A stretch of 64,000 bases of DNA from Halioxenophilus aromaticivorans. GTDB taxonomy: Bacteria > Pseudomonadota > Gammaproteobacteria > Pseudomonadales > Cellvibrionaceae. The notes under the pieces are model-generated. The model saw only the letters and a list, made by a program, of their open reading frames with translations. It searched no databases and was not told the origin of the DNA. The stretch lies in contig NZ_AP031496.1 of assembly GCF_042850945.1 (NCBI RefSeq), forward strand, positions 2,480,001 to 2,544,000, read 5' to 3'. Shown here one piece after another: positions 1 through 8,884 of this stretch (position 1 is its first letter; each line of letters starts with the position of its first letter). The translations under genes and the position numbers were made by a program.

Positions 1-447
1 GTGATTACGGGCTTCTTGTTCTGATATGCTGCCTTTATCGACCAAGGTTTGTACAAACGAATGGTCGTGGCTGATACGTTCTAATCGGTGTTGCCCCGAG
101 CCGTAGCTGTAAACGTAGGCACGGCTATCGCCAACCCAGTTGACTTCATAGTTGTCTCCTTTATCGAGCAACGCCACAGCGGTGGATCCCATGCCACTAC
201 TGTGCTGATTGCTGGCTGCCACAATGTCTTTGTGGGTGCGAGCAATGGCATCGGCCAAAGGCACACCAGCAGCGATGTAACTGTGGGTTTGGTTAATGGC
301 AATGGCAGCAGCCACTTCACCGGCGGCGTGACCACCCATGCCGTCGGCTACCATGTATAACCCCAGCTCGTTGTCGACTGAGAAAGAGTCTTCGTTGTTA
401 GTTCTTACGGCACCTGGATCAGTTCTCGCCGCAAATTTCACAGACAT
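1..447 (-). CDS. PP2C-family protein serine/threonine phosphatase (3' part missing)
   Basis: Reading the minus strand from the ATG at 447 gives 149 codons open to the window edge, so the C-terminal part is missing. The protein starts MSVKFAARTDPGAVRTNNED and then has VADGMGGHAAGEVAA, the metal-binding DGMGGH motif of PP2C (PPM) phosphatases, followed by SSGMGSTAVA and WVGDSRAY, the next two family motifs. These enzymes remove phosphate from Ser/Thr using two Mn/Mg ions. It is divergent from a double-FHA protein at 652. FHA domains bind phosphothreonine, and PP2C-FHA pairs are a known Ser/Thr phospho-signalling arrangement, so the two may share a circuit. The cognate kinase is not in the window. 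Confidence 0.9.
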   Translation of the reverse strand, partial: MSVKFAARTDPGAVRTNNEDSFSVDNELGLYMVADGMGGHAAGEVAAAIAINQTHSYIAAGVPLADAIARTHKDIVAASNQHSSGMGSTAVALLDKGDNYEVNWVGDSRAYVYSYGSGQHRLERISHDHSFVQTLVDKGSISEQEARNH

Positions 448-651
448 AAGGAGTTCCGGAAATCCTATCCTAAGTTCAGCACAGTATATCGCTAAACGTC
501 GATGCTTAAAATTCGTTACAAATTAATTAGTTGTGACATACATTGCAACGGATTTGTTAGCGGATTGGCGCTTTCGTTGGGTGAATTGTGGTATACATAA
601 CATCATTGATGTAAATTTATGTTCACAGGCAGGAGTACGTAAGGACAAAAC

Positions 652-1773
652 ATGCTGAAGCTACGGATATCAGGGGACGCCAACAACGAGAGTATCTGGC
701 TGGTAGAGCCCAAAATTTCGGTGGGACGTGCTGCTTCCAATAACTTGGTTCTTAGTGATCCAGAGGTCGACGACTGCCACATTGAGATATTTGCCAAAGG
801 CGAAGAACTTATCATTCATCGCCGCTCGGACGCCAGGACCTTAGTAAATGGTGATCGGTTGGGTGTTAAAGCCCGTTTGGTAGCAAACGATAAAGTTCAA
901 ATAGGCAACACCACCTTAGAGGTGGTGGACCCTAAATTACCTCGTGGCGTGCGTCCGGAGCGGCCAGAGGCCAGCGAAGCGCAGCGGGCGGATTACAACA
1001 TCGCGCAAAGTTTGGTGATGCCAGGAGAGGGGTGGCAGCTCAAGTCCTCACATGCAGGTCTTACGCGCAGCTCCTATGACATCAGTGATGGCATGACCAT
1101 AGGGCGTGCCAAAGATTGTGACATCGTCATTTTGCTGGCACACCTGTCCAGGCGCCATGCACAATTCCGTATAGTCGGTAACAATCGTCTAGAGATCACC
1201 GATCTCAATTCTTCCAATGGTACCTATGTTAACGGCGAGCAGATCACCACGGTGATCCTCAACGATGGTGACGAAGTTAAATTCGATACCTTGCCGTTTA
1301 CCGTGGTGGGCCCGGCGGACGACCTCGACAAAACCATGGTACGGGCATTTTCTGCCGAAGAGCTGCAAGCGCAGATGGCAAACCATATGCAAAAGCAGGC
1401 CGCCATGCAGAAGAAAGAGGCTATGCAAAGGCAAGAGTCGATGTACAAGCCTGAGCCAGTCATTGAGGATGAGCCTGAGCCTGCGTCCGAGGAGCCTACG
1501 GCCCCGGCTGTTAGCGACTCAGCCCAGGAAGCGCTGCAACGTGATATTGCCAAAGAGTTAGCCGAGTCAGAGGCCCAGGAAGATGTTATGGGTGGTAATG
1601 CAATCACCGATGATTTCGAGCTGGATGACCAGCCCTACGAGCCGATGTTCACCAATAGCTCGCGCAAGCGTCGTTATGATACCGCCGGGGATGATTCCTG
1701 CGGTTCCGTGGTCGCCATTGGCGTAATTTCAACGGTGCTGCTGATTGGCACCATCGGCTGGTTATTCTTCTAA
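652..1773 (+). CDS. Double-FHA-domain protein with C-terminal membrane anchor
   Basis: This 373-aa protein carries two forkhead-associated domains. The first (about residues 20-100) has SVGRAASNNLVLSD but only a weak second half. The second (about 140-220) is canonical: TIGRAKDCDIVI, LSRRHAQF and the SSNGTYVNG signature of phosphothreonine binding. A linker rich in Met/Gln repeats (MQKQAAMQKKEAMQRQ) and then in Pro/Glu follows, and the last ~22 residues form a hydrophobic helix ending at the C-terminus, so the FHA domains should face the cytoplasm from a tail anchor. AAGGAC 8 bases before the ATG is a fair ribosome site. It is divergent from the PP2C gene; a shared phospho-dependent role is inferred. 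Nothing suggests a type VI secretion locus nearby. Confidence 0.85.
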   Translation: MLKLRISGDANNESIWLVEPKISVGRAASNNLVLSDPEVDDCHIEIFAKGEELIIHRRSDARTLVNGDRLGVKARLVANDKVQIGNTTLEVVDPKLPRGVRPERPEASEAQRADYNIAQSLVMPGEGWQLKSSHAGLTRSSYDISDGMTIGRAKDCDIVILLAHLSRRHAQFRIVGNNRLEITDLNSSNGTYVNGEQITTVILNDGDEVKFDTLPFTVVGPADDLDKTMVRAFSAEELQAQMANHMQKQAAMQKKEAMQRQESMYKPEPVIEDEPEPASEEPTAPAVSDSAQEALQRDIAKELAESEAQEDVMGGNAITDDFELDDQPYEPMFTNSSRKRRYDTAGDDSCGSVVAIGVISTVLLIGTIGWLFF

Positions 1774-1842
1774 GTCAGCTTTTCTAACTTACTAGCTGCG
1801 GGCGCCAGGGTTTTCTGGTTGCTCGCGTTTGATAGTTCTGCC

Positions 1843-2115
1843 ATGAGCTCTAACGAAAAATCACTTTATTTACTCACCACCTTAGGCTGCAGCCTTTGCC
1901 AAAAAGCCAAGCTGGAAATCTACCCGGCGCTGTCGGCCACAGGTTTGCAACTGGTTGAGGTTGAAATCACCGATCACGCCCACCTTATTGCGCTTTTCGC
2001 CGACAAAATTCCGGTGGTTACACTAGCGCCGGCCAGCACCATTACTAGTCGAACTCAGGTTCTAGAGTGGCCATTCGACAGTCTTCAGGTGCAGCAATTG
2101 TGCCTACAGCGCTAG
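1843..2115 (+). CDS. Glutaredoxin-like (DUF836-type) small thiol protein
   Basis: A 90-aa protein if started at the ATG at 1843 (MSSNEKSLYLL); an in-frame start at 1819 would add eight residues that do not look conserved. The fold signature is a beta strand YLLTTLGC followed by CSLC, a CXXC redox pair as in thioredoxins, then helix QKAKLEIYPAL and the cis-proline-type segment KIPVVTL. This matches the DUF836/glutaredoxin-like family, small cytoplasmic proteins usually annotated as glutaredoxins without a proven substrate. It lies 70 bp after the FHA gene and 128 bp before cheV, so cotranscription with the FHA gene is possible. No partner is evident. Confidence 0.75.
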   Translation: MSSNEKSLYLLTTLGCSLCQKAKLEIYPALSATGLQLVEVEITDHAHLIALFADKIPVVTLAPASTITSRTQVLEWPFDSLQVQQLCLQR

Positions 2116-2243
2116 GTTAGTTTGGCGTTTGGCGTTAAAGAAACGCCGTTCTCAGCCGACAACTTAGGGAGTGTTGTGACCGGTGGCGAAAGCTGCCGGC
2201 CATAACGACCAAGCTAGACCCTAAGAATGTGATCTGAAAATCT

Positions 2244-3191
2244 ATGTCAAATTTGCTGCAGAAGATTGATAGCCGTACTAAATTGGTGGGCGAAAACCGC
2301 CTGGAACTTCTGGTATTCAAATTGGCAGGCCAACAAAAATACGCTATTAACGTATTTAAGGTACGCGAGGTGGTTCAGATGCCTGAGCTAGCGGCCTTGC
2401 CCAGCAGGCACTCTGCCGTGTGTGGCGTAGCGCATTTGCGAGGTTCCAGTTTTTCGGTCATTGATTTGCAAGCGGCCTTGGGCCGGGCGCCGCTGTTTGA
2501 ATCTGGCAAGCCTACAAACCTCATCATAAGTGAGTACAACAGTTCCGTGCAGGGCTTTTTAGTGGGCCAGGTGGATCGTATTGTCAACCTAAACTGGGAA
2601 GCCATTATTCCACCACCCGTCACCAGTGGTGCCAATAATTTTCTTACCGCGCTGGCCAAAATCGATGAGCTATTTGTGCAAATCATCGACGTGGAGAAAG
2701 TACTGGCGGACATCATTCCCTATAACACCAATGTCTCGGGCAACATACTGGATTCTAGCTTGAAGATTTGGGCACAGCAGAACGACATCAAGGTGCTGGT
2801 GGTGGATGATTCGACCACCGCTCGCAACCAGCTAAAAAGCACCCTGGCGGAGTGCGGCGTTGGCTGTATTCAGGCCAGCAATGGCGCCGAGGGCTTGGCA
2901 ACCCTCAAGCGGTTGGCAGACCAGGGGCCAATCAATGACGCCATTATGATGATGATTACCGATGCCGAAATGCCAGAAATGGACGGCTATCGTCTCACCC
3001 ACGAAGTTCGCAACGATCCAGAGCTGGCGCATTTGCATGTGTTGATGCACACATCGCTTAGTGGAACTTTCAACCAAGCATTAGTGAAGAAAGTGGGTTG
3101 CGACGGGTTCTTGTCTAAATTTCAGCCCGACGAAGTGGCTCAGGTGATACAAGAGCAATTGTCGGCGCTTAAAGCGGGCATCGAAGGGTAG
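2244..3191 (+). CDS. cheV: Chemotaxis coupling protein CheV (CheW-REC)
   Basis: The 315-aa protein has an N-terminal CheW-like domain (about residues 20-160, with YAINVFKVREVV and GVAHLRG) and a C-terminal receiver (about 183-310). The receiver keeps all the switch residues: Asp188/Asp189 in VLVVDDS, phospho-acceptor Asp240 in ITDAEMPEMDG, Thr270/Ser271 in MHTSLSG and Lys292 in LSKF. CheV couples chemoreceptors to CheA and is thought to tune signalling through phosphorylation. It stands alone here with no che or mcp genes near, as is common for cheV paralogues. It ends convergently with slt about 195 bp away. Confidence 0.93.
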   Translation: MSNLLQKIDSRTKLVGENRLELLVFKLAGQQKYAINVFKVREVVQMPELAALPSRHSAVCGVAHLRGSSFSVIDLQAALGRAPLFESGKPTNLIISEYNSSVQGFLVGQVDRIVNLNWEAIIPPPVTSGANNFLTALAKIDELFVQIIDVEKVLADIIPYNTNVSGNILDSSLKIWAQQNDIKVLVVDDSTTARNQLKSTLAECGVGCIQASNGAEGLATLKRLADQGPINDAIMMMITDAEMPEMDGYRLTHEVRNDPELAHLHVLMHTSLSGTFNQALVKKVGCDGFLSKFQPDEVAQVIQEQLSALKAGIEG

Positions 3192-3298
3192 CTTGGCTGC
3201 TAGGCTATCATATCAATGTCTGAGCGGCCCCAATAGGTACGCATCGGTTTACGCCATATCCAAATACTCATTCAAAGCCCACCAATACTGTTACTATT

Positions 3299-3336
3299 TA
3301 TAAAAACCACTTGTAAAAACCACTCATAAAACCAGT
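3299..3336. repeat. 13-bp tandem repeat, three copies
   Basis: The cheV-slt spacer holds TATAAAAACCACT, TGTAAAAACCACT and CATAAAACCAGT in tandem (the third copy is one base short). It is followed at 3343-3363 by a small inverted repeat, AAGCCAG ... CTGGCTT, that could end transcription of both convergent genes although no T-run follows. Confidence 0.7.
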
Positions 3337-3385
3337 GGCGCAAAGCCAGCAGTCGACTGGCTTCACGATGGTAGTAGCGGCAATA

Positions 3386-5362
3386 TTACAACGGTTGACT
3401 CTTTTCTTTGGCTTTTAATAACTCGGTTTTAATGCCCAGTCGGTGGCTGTAGATCACCGAGTACGCCAACACGTTTTGCACGTAGCCCCGGGTTTCTTTG
3501 TAGGGAATGGTTTCAATCCAGATATCGTAATCGACCTCTTGGCCGGCCGGATTCAGCCATTTGTCCACCCGATGCGGCCCGGCGTTATAGGCCGCCGTGG
3601 CCAGTATGCGGTTACCGTTAAATCGCTCCAACATTTGGCTTAGGTAAGTTCCACCCAGTAGCAGATTTTTCTGCGGTTTGTAGAGGTCAGATTTTCTGTA
3701 TTTTAGGCCCAGGCTGCGGGCGGTTTGCGAGGCGGTGCCGGGCATAAGTTGCATCAGGCCCATGGCACCTGCCGGTGATCTGGCGTCTGGTGCAAAAGCG
3801 CTTTCCTGGCGAGCGATAGCCAGTAAATATTGCGGGGCCACACGCGATGCCTGAGCAGCGCTGGCGATTTCTTGGTCGTAAAGCAGAGGAAAGCGCAGGT
3901 TGATATCGTCCCAATATTTAGCGTGGCTGAGCGACTCAATGGATTTGCGGTGCCAGCCCCAGTCGTTGGCCAATTTGCCCGCGGCCAGCAATTGCGCTTG
4001 GTCTAGGTTGCGAATGCCGTAACGCCACTCCATGCGAGCCTGGTTTAGGTAGCCCAGTTTAAACAGCTCTCTGGAGCGTTGAATGGCCGGGATGTTTTCC
4101 ACCTGTTGCATTTCTTGGTAAGTGGTAGAAACGGCTTTGTGGGCCATTGAATAGGGCTGCTTAGTGCGTTCTGCGCTGAGGAAACCATAGAAGTCTCGCT
4201 CTTTGGCCAGTTCTTGGTATCCTTGTGCGGCTTCTGCTGGGGTCATGGTGCCTAGCTCATAAAGCGTGCGAATGGACCAGTAGCGCCAGCGGGGTGAGGC
4301 TTGCTCCTGATCTGGCAACCGAGTAATCAACTGGCTAACTTGGACCCAGTTTTTCGCTTTGAGGGCGTCTCGTATCTGTCGTTGTAGTACTCGGTCACTG
4401 ACTAATTTATTGCGATCCAACAGCCGGTTGGCTTGGTCTGTGTGGCCGTCCAAAATGAGTTGAAATGCCAAGTATTCAACAGTGGCGTTGCGCTGTTTGG
4501 CATCCAGCAGGCTAGCGGAGTCGTATTTTTCCCACTCGGCTAGGGCCGCCACGGAATCTTTGCGGGAATAGCGCTTAATGCCGTAATGAACAAGATCTTC
4601 AAAACCAAGTTTTGATTTGTCCATATTGTGGAAGCGGCTGATTCTTTCTGAGTTGTAGTACAGCTGCAGCAGGGAATCGGCCATGCCGTGTTGTTCTGGG
4701 CTCAGTTTTTTGCGCACGAACTTGGCCAGCGCTAACTTTCGGTTTTGCACCGCTTTGACGTAACGCGACCAAGCGATATCGGTGGAGAAATAGTCACTGT
4801 CTAGCCATTCGGCGAACAGGTCGTCACAGCGTTTTGGTTGTGATTTGCCTTGGTTCCATATCTCCGCCACCTCTGCCAGGGCGTCGGGGTCGCCATTACG
4901 TTTTTTGGCGCTGAGATATAGACATTTGAGGTCTGTACCACCTATTTCTGGGTGATAATAGCTCTGAAAATCGTGCCAATTCTGTTTCGCCGCCAAAGTC
5001 TCCAACCAGTTGGAAAGCAAGCGATTGGCTAGCCAGGTGCCTTCGTAGTCGTCTAAAAACGCCTCTACAGCTTTATAAGGCAGTTGCTTTAGGCGCGCGT
5101 TAAGGTCTTGAAATTTAAGATAAGGAATTAGAGGGTAATCGCCCAGTTCATCGTAGGGAACCTGCTGCAGTGTGATCTGTCGGGCATCAATTTGTTGGCG
5201 AACCTTTTGGTAGAGTTCGCGCTGTTCGGCTAGCTGTTTGTGGTCGCTAAGTGCTACTTGAGCACTAGCGGCGTTTAGGGCAAGCAACGTTAAACTGGTC
5301 GCGCTAAAGCACCATCTTAGGCTGCGTTTGCAAGTGTTCTTAAAAGCCGTTGAGCGGGACAT
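3386..5362 (-). CDS. slt: Soluble lytic murein transglycosylase
   Basis: From the ATG at 5362 (MSRSTAFKNTCKRS) the protein is 658 aa, close to Slt70. This start is preferred because GGAG lies just upstream and a signal peptide follows at once (basic start, then CFSATSLTLLALNAASA). In-frame codons further up, to 5491, only add an implausible leader. A long alpha-superhelical region, as in Slt70, fills most of the protein, and the C-terminal ~150 residues are the goose-lysozyme-like catalytic domain: LAIARQESAF (catalytic Glu), SPAGAMGLMQLMP and AAYNAGPHRV. The enzyme cleaves MurNAc-GlcNAc bonds in peptidoglycan, leaving 1,6-anhydroMurNAc. NagZ, encoded at 16.4 kb, works later in the same recycling pathway. 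It is divergent from uup. Confidence 0.93.
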   Translation of the reverse strand: MSRSTAFKNTCKRSLRWCFSATSLTLLALNAASAQVALSDHKQLAEQRELYQKVRQQIDARQITLQQVPYDELGDYPLIPYLKFQDLNARLKQLPYKAVEAFLDDYEGTWLANRLLSNWLETLAAKQNWHDFQSYYHPEIGGTDLKCLYLSAKKRNGDPDALAEVAEIWNQGKSQPKRCDDLFAEWLDSDYFSTDIAWSRYVKAVQNRKLALAKFVRKKLSPEQHGMADSLLQLYYNSERISRFHNMDKSKLGFEDLVHYGIKRYSRKDSVAALAEWEKYDSASLLDAKQRNATVEYLAFQLILDGHTDQANRLLDRNKLVSDRVLQRQIRDALKAKNWVQVSQLITRLPDQEQASPRWRYWSIRTLYELGTMTPAEAAQGYQELAKERDFYGFLSAERTKQPYSMAHKAVSTTYQEMQQVENIPAIQRSRELFKLGYLNQARMEWRYGIRNLDQAQLLAAGKLANDWGWHRKSIESLSHAKYWDDINLRFPLLYDQEIASAAQASRVAPQYLLAIARQESAFAPDARSPAGAMGLMQLMPGTASQTARSLGLKYRKSDLYKPQKNLLLGGTYLSQMLERFNGNRILATAAYNAGPHRVDKWLNPAGQEVDYDIWIETIPYKETRGYVQNVLAYSVIYSHRLGIKTELLKAKEKSQPL

Positions 5363-5532
5363 TGGGGTCTCCATCGTAATAACTGCAAGCCTTGCGAGGT
5401 ATTGATTCCCTGCTACGGGGGCATTTTGCTTCGCAAGCGAGCGAACTTTCCAGTATCTTTCTTGCCTTTCGAACGCACAGCGACCCAACAAGTGTAGCTG
5501 TTAATTAAAGTAATTTGTAGAAATTAAACTGT

Positions 5533-7437
5533 ATGTTGTTGATAAAGCTAGATAATGGCAGCCTAAATTATGGTTCCACCATATTGTTGGAGAAACAGTC
5601 GTTGGAAATCACCAGCGACGACAGGGTTTGCCTTATTGGCCGCAATGGTGCCGGTAAATCCAGTTTGTTAAAAATACTGGCGGGCGACGTCGAGCTGGAT
5701 GATGGCTCCGTCTGGCGTAAGCCGGGCCTCAAGATTGCTCGCCTGGAGCAAGACCTGCCTGATGCCGACGAGCTAACGGTTTACCAATCCGTCGCTTTGG
5801 GCCTAGGTACGCTGGGTGAAACCATTCAACACTATGTAACTTTAGCAAAGTCTGTGACAACCGACGCTGAAATGAACAGATTGGCGGTGTTGCAGCAGGA
5901 GATTGAAGCCCAAGACGGCTGGCTTATCGAACAGAGGATCGAGGCAATCATGGAGCGGCTAGCGTTGGATGGCGAGCGCAAAATGGGGGAGCTCTCCGGC
6001 GGTTGGCGGCGTCGCGTTGCGCTAGCCAGGGCCTTGGTTTGCGACCCGGATTTGCTGCTTTTAGATGAGCCCACTAACCATTTAGACGTGGAAACCATTC
6101 AATGGCTCGAGGAGCAGCTGTTGGATTTTCGCGGGGCAGTGTTACTGATTACCCACGATCGGACCTTTCTCAACTCGGTTGCTAACACCATTGCCGAGCT
6201 GGACCGCGGCCATATCACCAAGTTTGCCGGCAACCTAGATGGTTTCCTAGAGTTTAAAGAAGCTAAGCTGGCCGAGGAAGCCAGGCATAACGCGCTGTTT
6301 GATAAGCGCCTGGCGGAGGAGGAGGGCTGGATTCGCCAGGGAATTAAGGCACGTAGAACGCGTAACGAAGGGCGGGTGCGCGCGCTGAAGGCCATGCGGG
6401 TGCAGCGCCAGGAACGGGTAGAGCGACAGGGCAATGCCAACTTGAATATTCAAAGCGGTTCTAATTCCGGCAAATTGGTGGCCGAGCTGAGTCACATTCA
6501 ACACGGCTTTGGCGATGTTCCTCTGATTCATGATTTTAGTGCCACCATCTTGCGCGGCGACCGGGTCGGTTTTATCGGCCCCAACGGTATCGGCAAAAGT
6601 ACCTTGCTGAAAATTATCCTTGGCCAACTGCAACCCCAGCAGGGTGAGGTGCGCATTGGTACCAACCTGGATATCGCCTATTTCGATCAGATGCGCGGCC
6701 AGCTGAACCTTGACGAAACACCGGTAGATAACGTCGCCGAGGGACGGGAATTTATTGAGATTGATGGCCAGCAACGCCACGTAATTTCTTATTTGGGTGA
6801 CTTTTTGTTCACCGGGGCCCGGGCCAGGACTCCGCTAAAGGCGCTGTCCGGTGGTGAACGCAACCGGGTGTTGCTGGCCAAACTGTTTAGCAAGCCTTGT
6901 AATCTACTGGTACTGGATGAACCCACCAATGACCTGGACGTTGAAACTCTGGAACTGCTCGAGGAAGTTTTGGCGGGCTACCAGGGTACGTTACTGTTGG
7001 TGAGCCACGATCGTCAATTTTTGGATAACGTGGTAACCAGCACCATTGCCTTTGAAGGTAATGGCCTCGTGGCGGAATATGTGGGAGGGTATCACGACTG
7101 GCTGCGCCAGCGGCCGGCGGTGCCCTCGGCAAAAGCGAAGACCGACACCCGTCAAGCAGAGACCACCACGCTGCCAAAAGCACAACCGGAGAGCGTCACC
7201 AAAAAAGCAAAAAAACTGAGCTATAAACTACAGCGTGAGTTGGAGCAGCTGCCCGGCCAAATAGAAGCCTTGGAAGCCAGCATTACTGAGCTAGAGGCCG
7301 AAATGGCTGCACCGGAGTTTTACCAAGAAGAGCACGACAAAGTAAGCGCAACCCTAGCTCAACTGAGCCAAGCGCAGCAACAGCTCGAAGAAGCCATGGA
7401 GCGCTGGATGGAGCTTGAGGCCATGGCAGAAGGTTAG
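5533..7437 (+). CDS. uup: ABC-F family ATPase Uup
   Basis: 634 aa with two ABC cassettes in one chain and no membrane segments. Cassette 1 has Walker A GRNGAGKSS, signature LSGGWRRRVALARA and Walker B LLLLDEPTNHLD; cassette 2 has GPNGIGKST, LSGGERNRVLLAK and LLVLDEPTNDLD. An ABC-F linker with many Arg residues (KARRTRNEGRVRALKAMR) joins them, and the last ~75 residues are a Lys/Glu/Gln-rich coiled coil, the DNA- or ribosome-binding tail typical of Uup. Uup is linked to ribosome function and to precise excision of transposons. The start at 5533 has a poor ribosome site but fits the usual family N-terminus. Confidence 0.93.
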   Translation: MLLIKLDNGSLNYGSTILLEKQSLEITSDDRVCLIGRNGAGKSSLLKILAGDVELDDGSVWRKPGLKIARLEQDLPDADELTVYQSVALGLGTLGETIQHYVTLAKSVTTDAEMNRLAVLQQEIEAQDGWLIEQRIEAIMERLALDGERKMGELSGGWRRRVALARALVCDPDLLLLDEPTNHLDVETIQWLEEQLLDFRGAVLLITHDRTFLNSVANTIAELDRGHITKFAGNLDGFLEFKEAKLAEEARHNALFDKRLAEEEGWIRQGIKARRTRNEGRVRALKAMRVQRQERVERQGNANLNIQSGSNSGKLVAELSHIQHGFGDVPLIHDFSATILRGDRVGFIGPNGIGKSTLLKIILGQLQPQQGEVRIGTNLDIAYFDQMRGQLNLDETPVDNVAEGREFIEIDGQQRHVISYLGDFLFTGARARTPLKALSGGERNRVLLAKLFSKPCNLLVLDEPTNDLDVETLELLEEVLAGYQGTLLLVSHDRQFLDNVVTSTIAFEGNGLVAEYVGGYHDWLRQRPAVPSAKAKTDTRQAETTTLPKAQPESVTKKAKKLSYKLQRELEQLPGQIEALEASITELEAEMAAPEFYQEEHDKVSATLAQLSQAQQQLEEAMERWMELEAMAEG

Positions 7438-7471
7438 GGCCGGTTAATACCAACTTGGCGCCACTGCTGGA

Positions 7472-7534
7472 GGCTACGCGCCCCTAGCCCCGAGCTGCGC
7501 GCCCCGAGCTACGCGCCCCGAGCTACGCGCCCCG
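7472..7534. repeat. 14-bp GC-rich tandem repeat in the uup-uspA spacer
   Basis: The unit AGCTACGCGCCCCG occurs at 7507-7520 and 7521-7534, with a one-base variant (AGCTGCGCGCCCCG) at 7493-7506 and a degenerate copy at 7472-7485. The rest of the 367-bp spacer (7438-7804) has a hairpin at 7615-7632 (GGGCTG, 6-base loop, CAGCCC) and no convincing gene. Confidence 0.8.
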
Positions 7535-7804
7535 ACCAAATTCCCGTTCAACTAAGCGCTAAGAGTGAAATGTAGTGAGCCTGCATAGATTGGCATCAAC
7601 GTAGAGCGGTAAACGGGCTGGGTGCGCAGCCCCAGCCCTACGGGTTGAGACAGGAGATAGCCCACTCGTTGTTGCTCGCCACTTATTTGGACCCACCAAA
7701 CTTCGCGGTTCGCGCCTAGATTGGGCTAATTCCTGACTCAACAGAGGCTCCGAATCAGTGTCAGCAGGCCTCTGCGGTCCTATTTAATCCCTTTACTGGC
7801 ACCG

Positions 7805-8239
7805 TTAGCTGGTTACGCGCACGGCCAGTACATCGCAATGGGTGCCGTGCAGCACGGAGTTGGAAGTGCTGCCCAGCAGCAGGGACAGCCCGTGCCTACC
7901 GTGGCTGCCCACCACGATTAGATCGCCATTGTGTTCTGCGGCGATGGTTTGCAGTTCATTGGCGGGTTGGCCAATGACGATGTATTGATTCTCTGGTGCC
8001 ACACCGAATTCCTGGCCTATTTTGGCGAGGTCAGTCGTTGCTTGGGTTTCTATTTGCTCTTGTACGGAAGAGATATCCATGGGTATATCGCCACCATAGG
8101 TGAAAACCAGTGGCTCAATAATATGCGCGATGGATAATTTGGCGTTTGCTGCGGTTGCCAGGAAGTGCGCTTTTTCCAGTATCTGTTTTGATTCTTCGGA
8201 AAGATCTAAACCTACGATGATGTGTTGATAGGTGCTCAT
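7805..8239 (-). CDS. Universal stress protein, UspA family
   Basis: 144 aa, the usual length for a single-domain UspA protein. It starts with the family strand QHIIVGLDLSEESK and ends with the nucleotide-binding signature VVGSHGRHGLSLLLGSTSNS, the G-2x-G-9x-G(S/T) pattern of ATP-binding Usp proteins, then CDVLAVRV. It is a cytoplasmic dimeric stress protein whose exact role varies. GGGGG sits about 8 bases before the ATG. It is a single gene, divergent from the hypothetical gene at 8336. Confidence 0.92.
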   Translation of the reverse strand: MSTYQHIIVGLDLSEESKQILEKAHFLATAANAKLSIAHIIEPLVFTYGGDIPMDISSVQEQIETQATTDLAKIGQEFGVAPENQYIVIGQPANELQTIAAEHNGDLIVVGSHGRHGLSLLLGSTSNSVLHGTHCDVLAVRVTS

Positions 8240-8335
8240 AATTTACCCCCTTTGTTATGGGTTCAATAGTAACCCAAAGTCTCTGCGAGTAAACTAGCGC
8301 AAATTAATAAACCGCGTTTGATTTGGTGCAAAAGT

Positions 8336-8821
8336 ATGCAAAGTGGCTGGACTATTCTAATCATTGTGCTGGTGATCGCTATGGCTGTGGGGCCTGTGAT
8401 GCTCATGCAGCCTTCGGGGAGGCAGCGCAGGCTGGCAAAACTGCGGCAGCAGGCGGCTAACCAGGGGCTTACCGTAAGCACCGGCGGTTGGCCTAGCAAG
8501 GCGGGTAAACGGCCTACAGGAGCCATGCGTTATAGCTTACCCTGGGCGGCAGATGATCGGCACCACGATAAACTATTGCTGGTAAAAAAAGACTATCAAC
8601 ACGAATTACACGTCGCAGGCTGTTGGCAACTGTATTCCGACCAAGATCAGGTACGCCCCTCCACCGAACAGTTTCTGCAAAGTGCTAATTTACCGGCAGG
8701 GGTGTATGCCATGGGTTTTGATGGTTTGGGTGCGTTTGTGGATTGGAGTGAGGATCGTTCAGAGGATTTAACCGCGGTGGCTGAGTTTTTACTGGCTTTA
8801 CGAGCCAGCGTTTCTGGTTGA
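8336..8821 (+). CDS. Hypothetical single-pass membrane protein
   Basis: I do not recognise this 161-aa protein. It begins MQSGWTILIIVLVIAMAVGP, a clear membrane helix, then a basic stretch (RQRRLAKLRQQAANQG) and a soluble domain with a HELHVAGCWQLY strand and a C-terminal helical end. A TTG at 8318 could add six residues; the ATG is preferred. Orthologue-like features (one N-terminal helix and a ~130-residue cytoplasmic domain) suggest a conserved small inner-membrane protein. It overlaps nothing and is convergent with the next gene at 8885. Confidence 0.7.
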   Translation: MQSGWTILIIVLVIAMAVGPVMLMQPSGRQRRLAKLRQQAANQGLTVSTGGWPSKAGKRPTGAMRYSLPWAADDRHHDKLLLVKKDYQHELHVAGCWQLYSDQDQVRPSTEQFLQSANLPAGVYAMGFDGLGAFVDWSEDRSEDLTAVAEFLLALRASVSG

Positions 8822-8884
8822 TTCAAGATACTGAGGTTGGCCCGGCATTCGATTGGCCTAGTGTACGATTGGGCCGATATGCGG

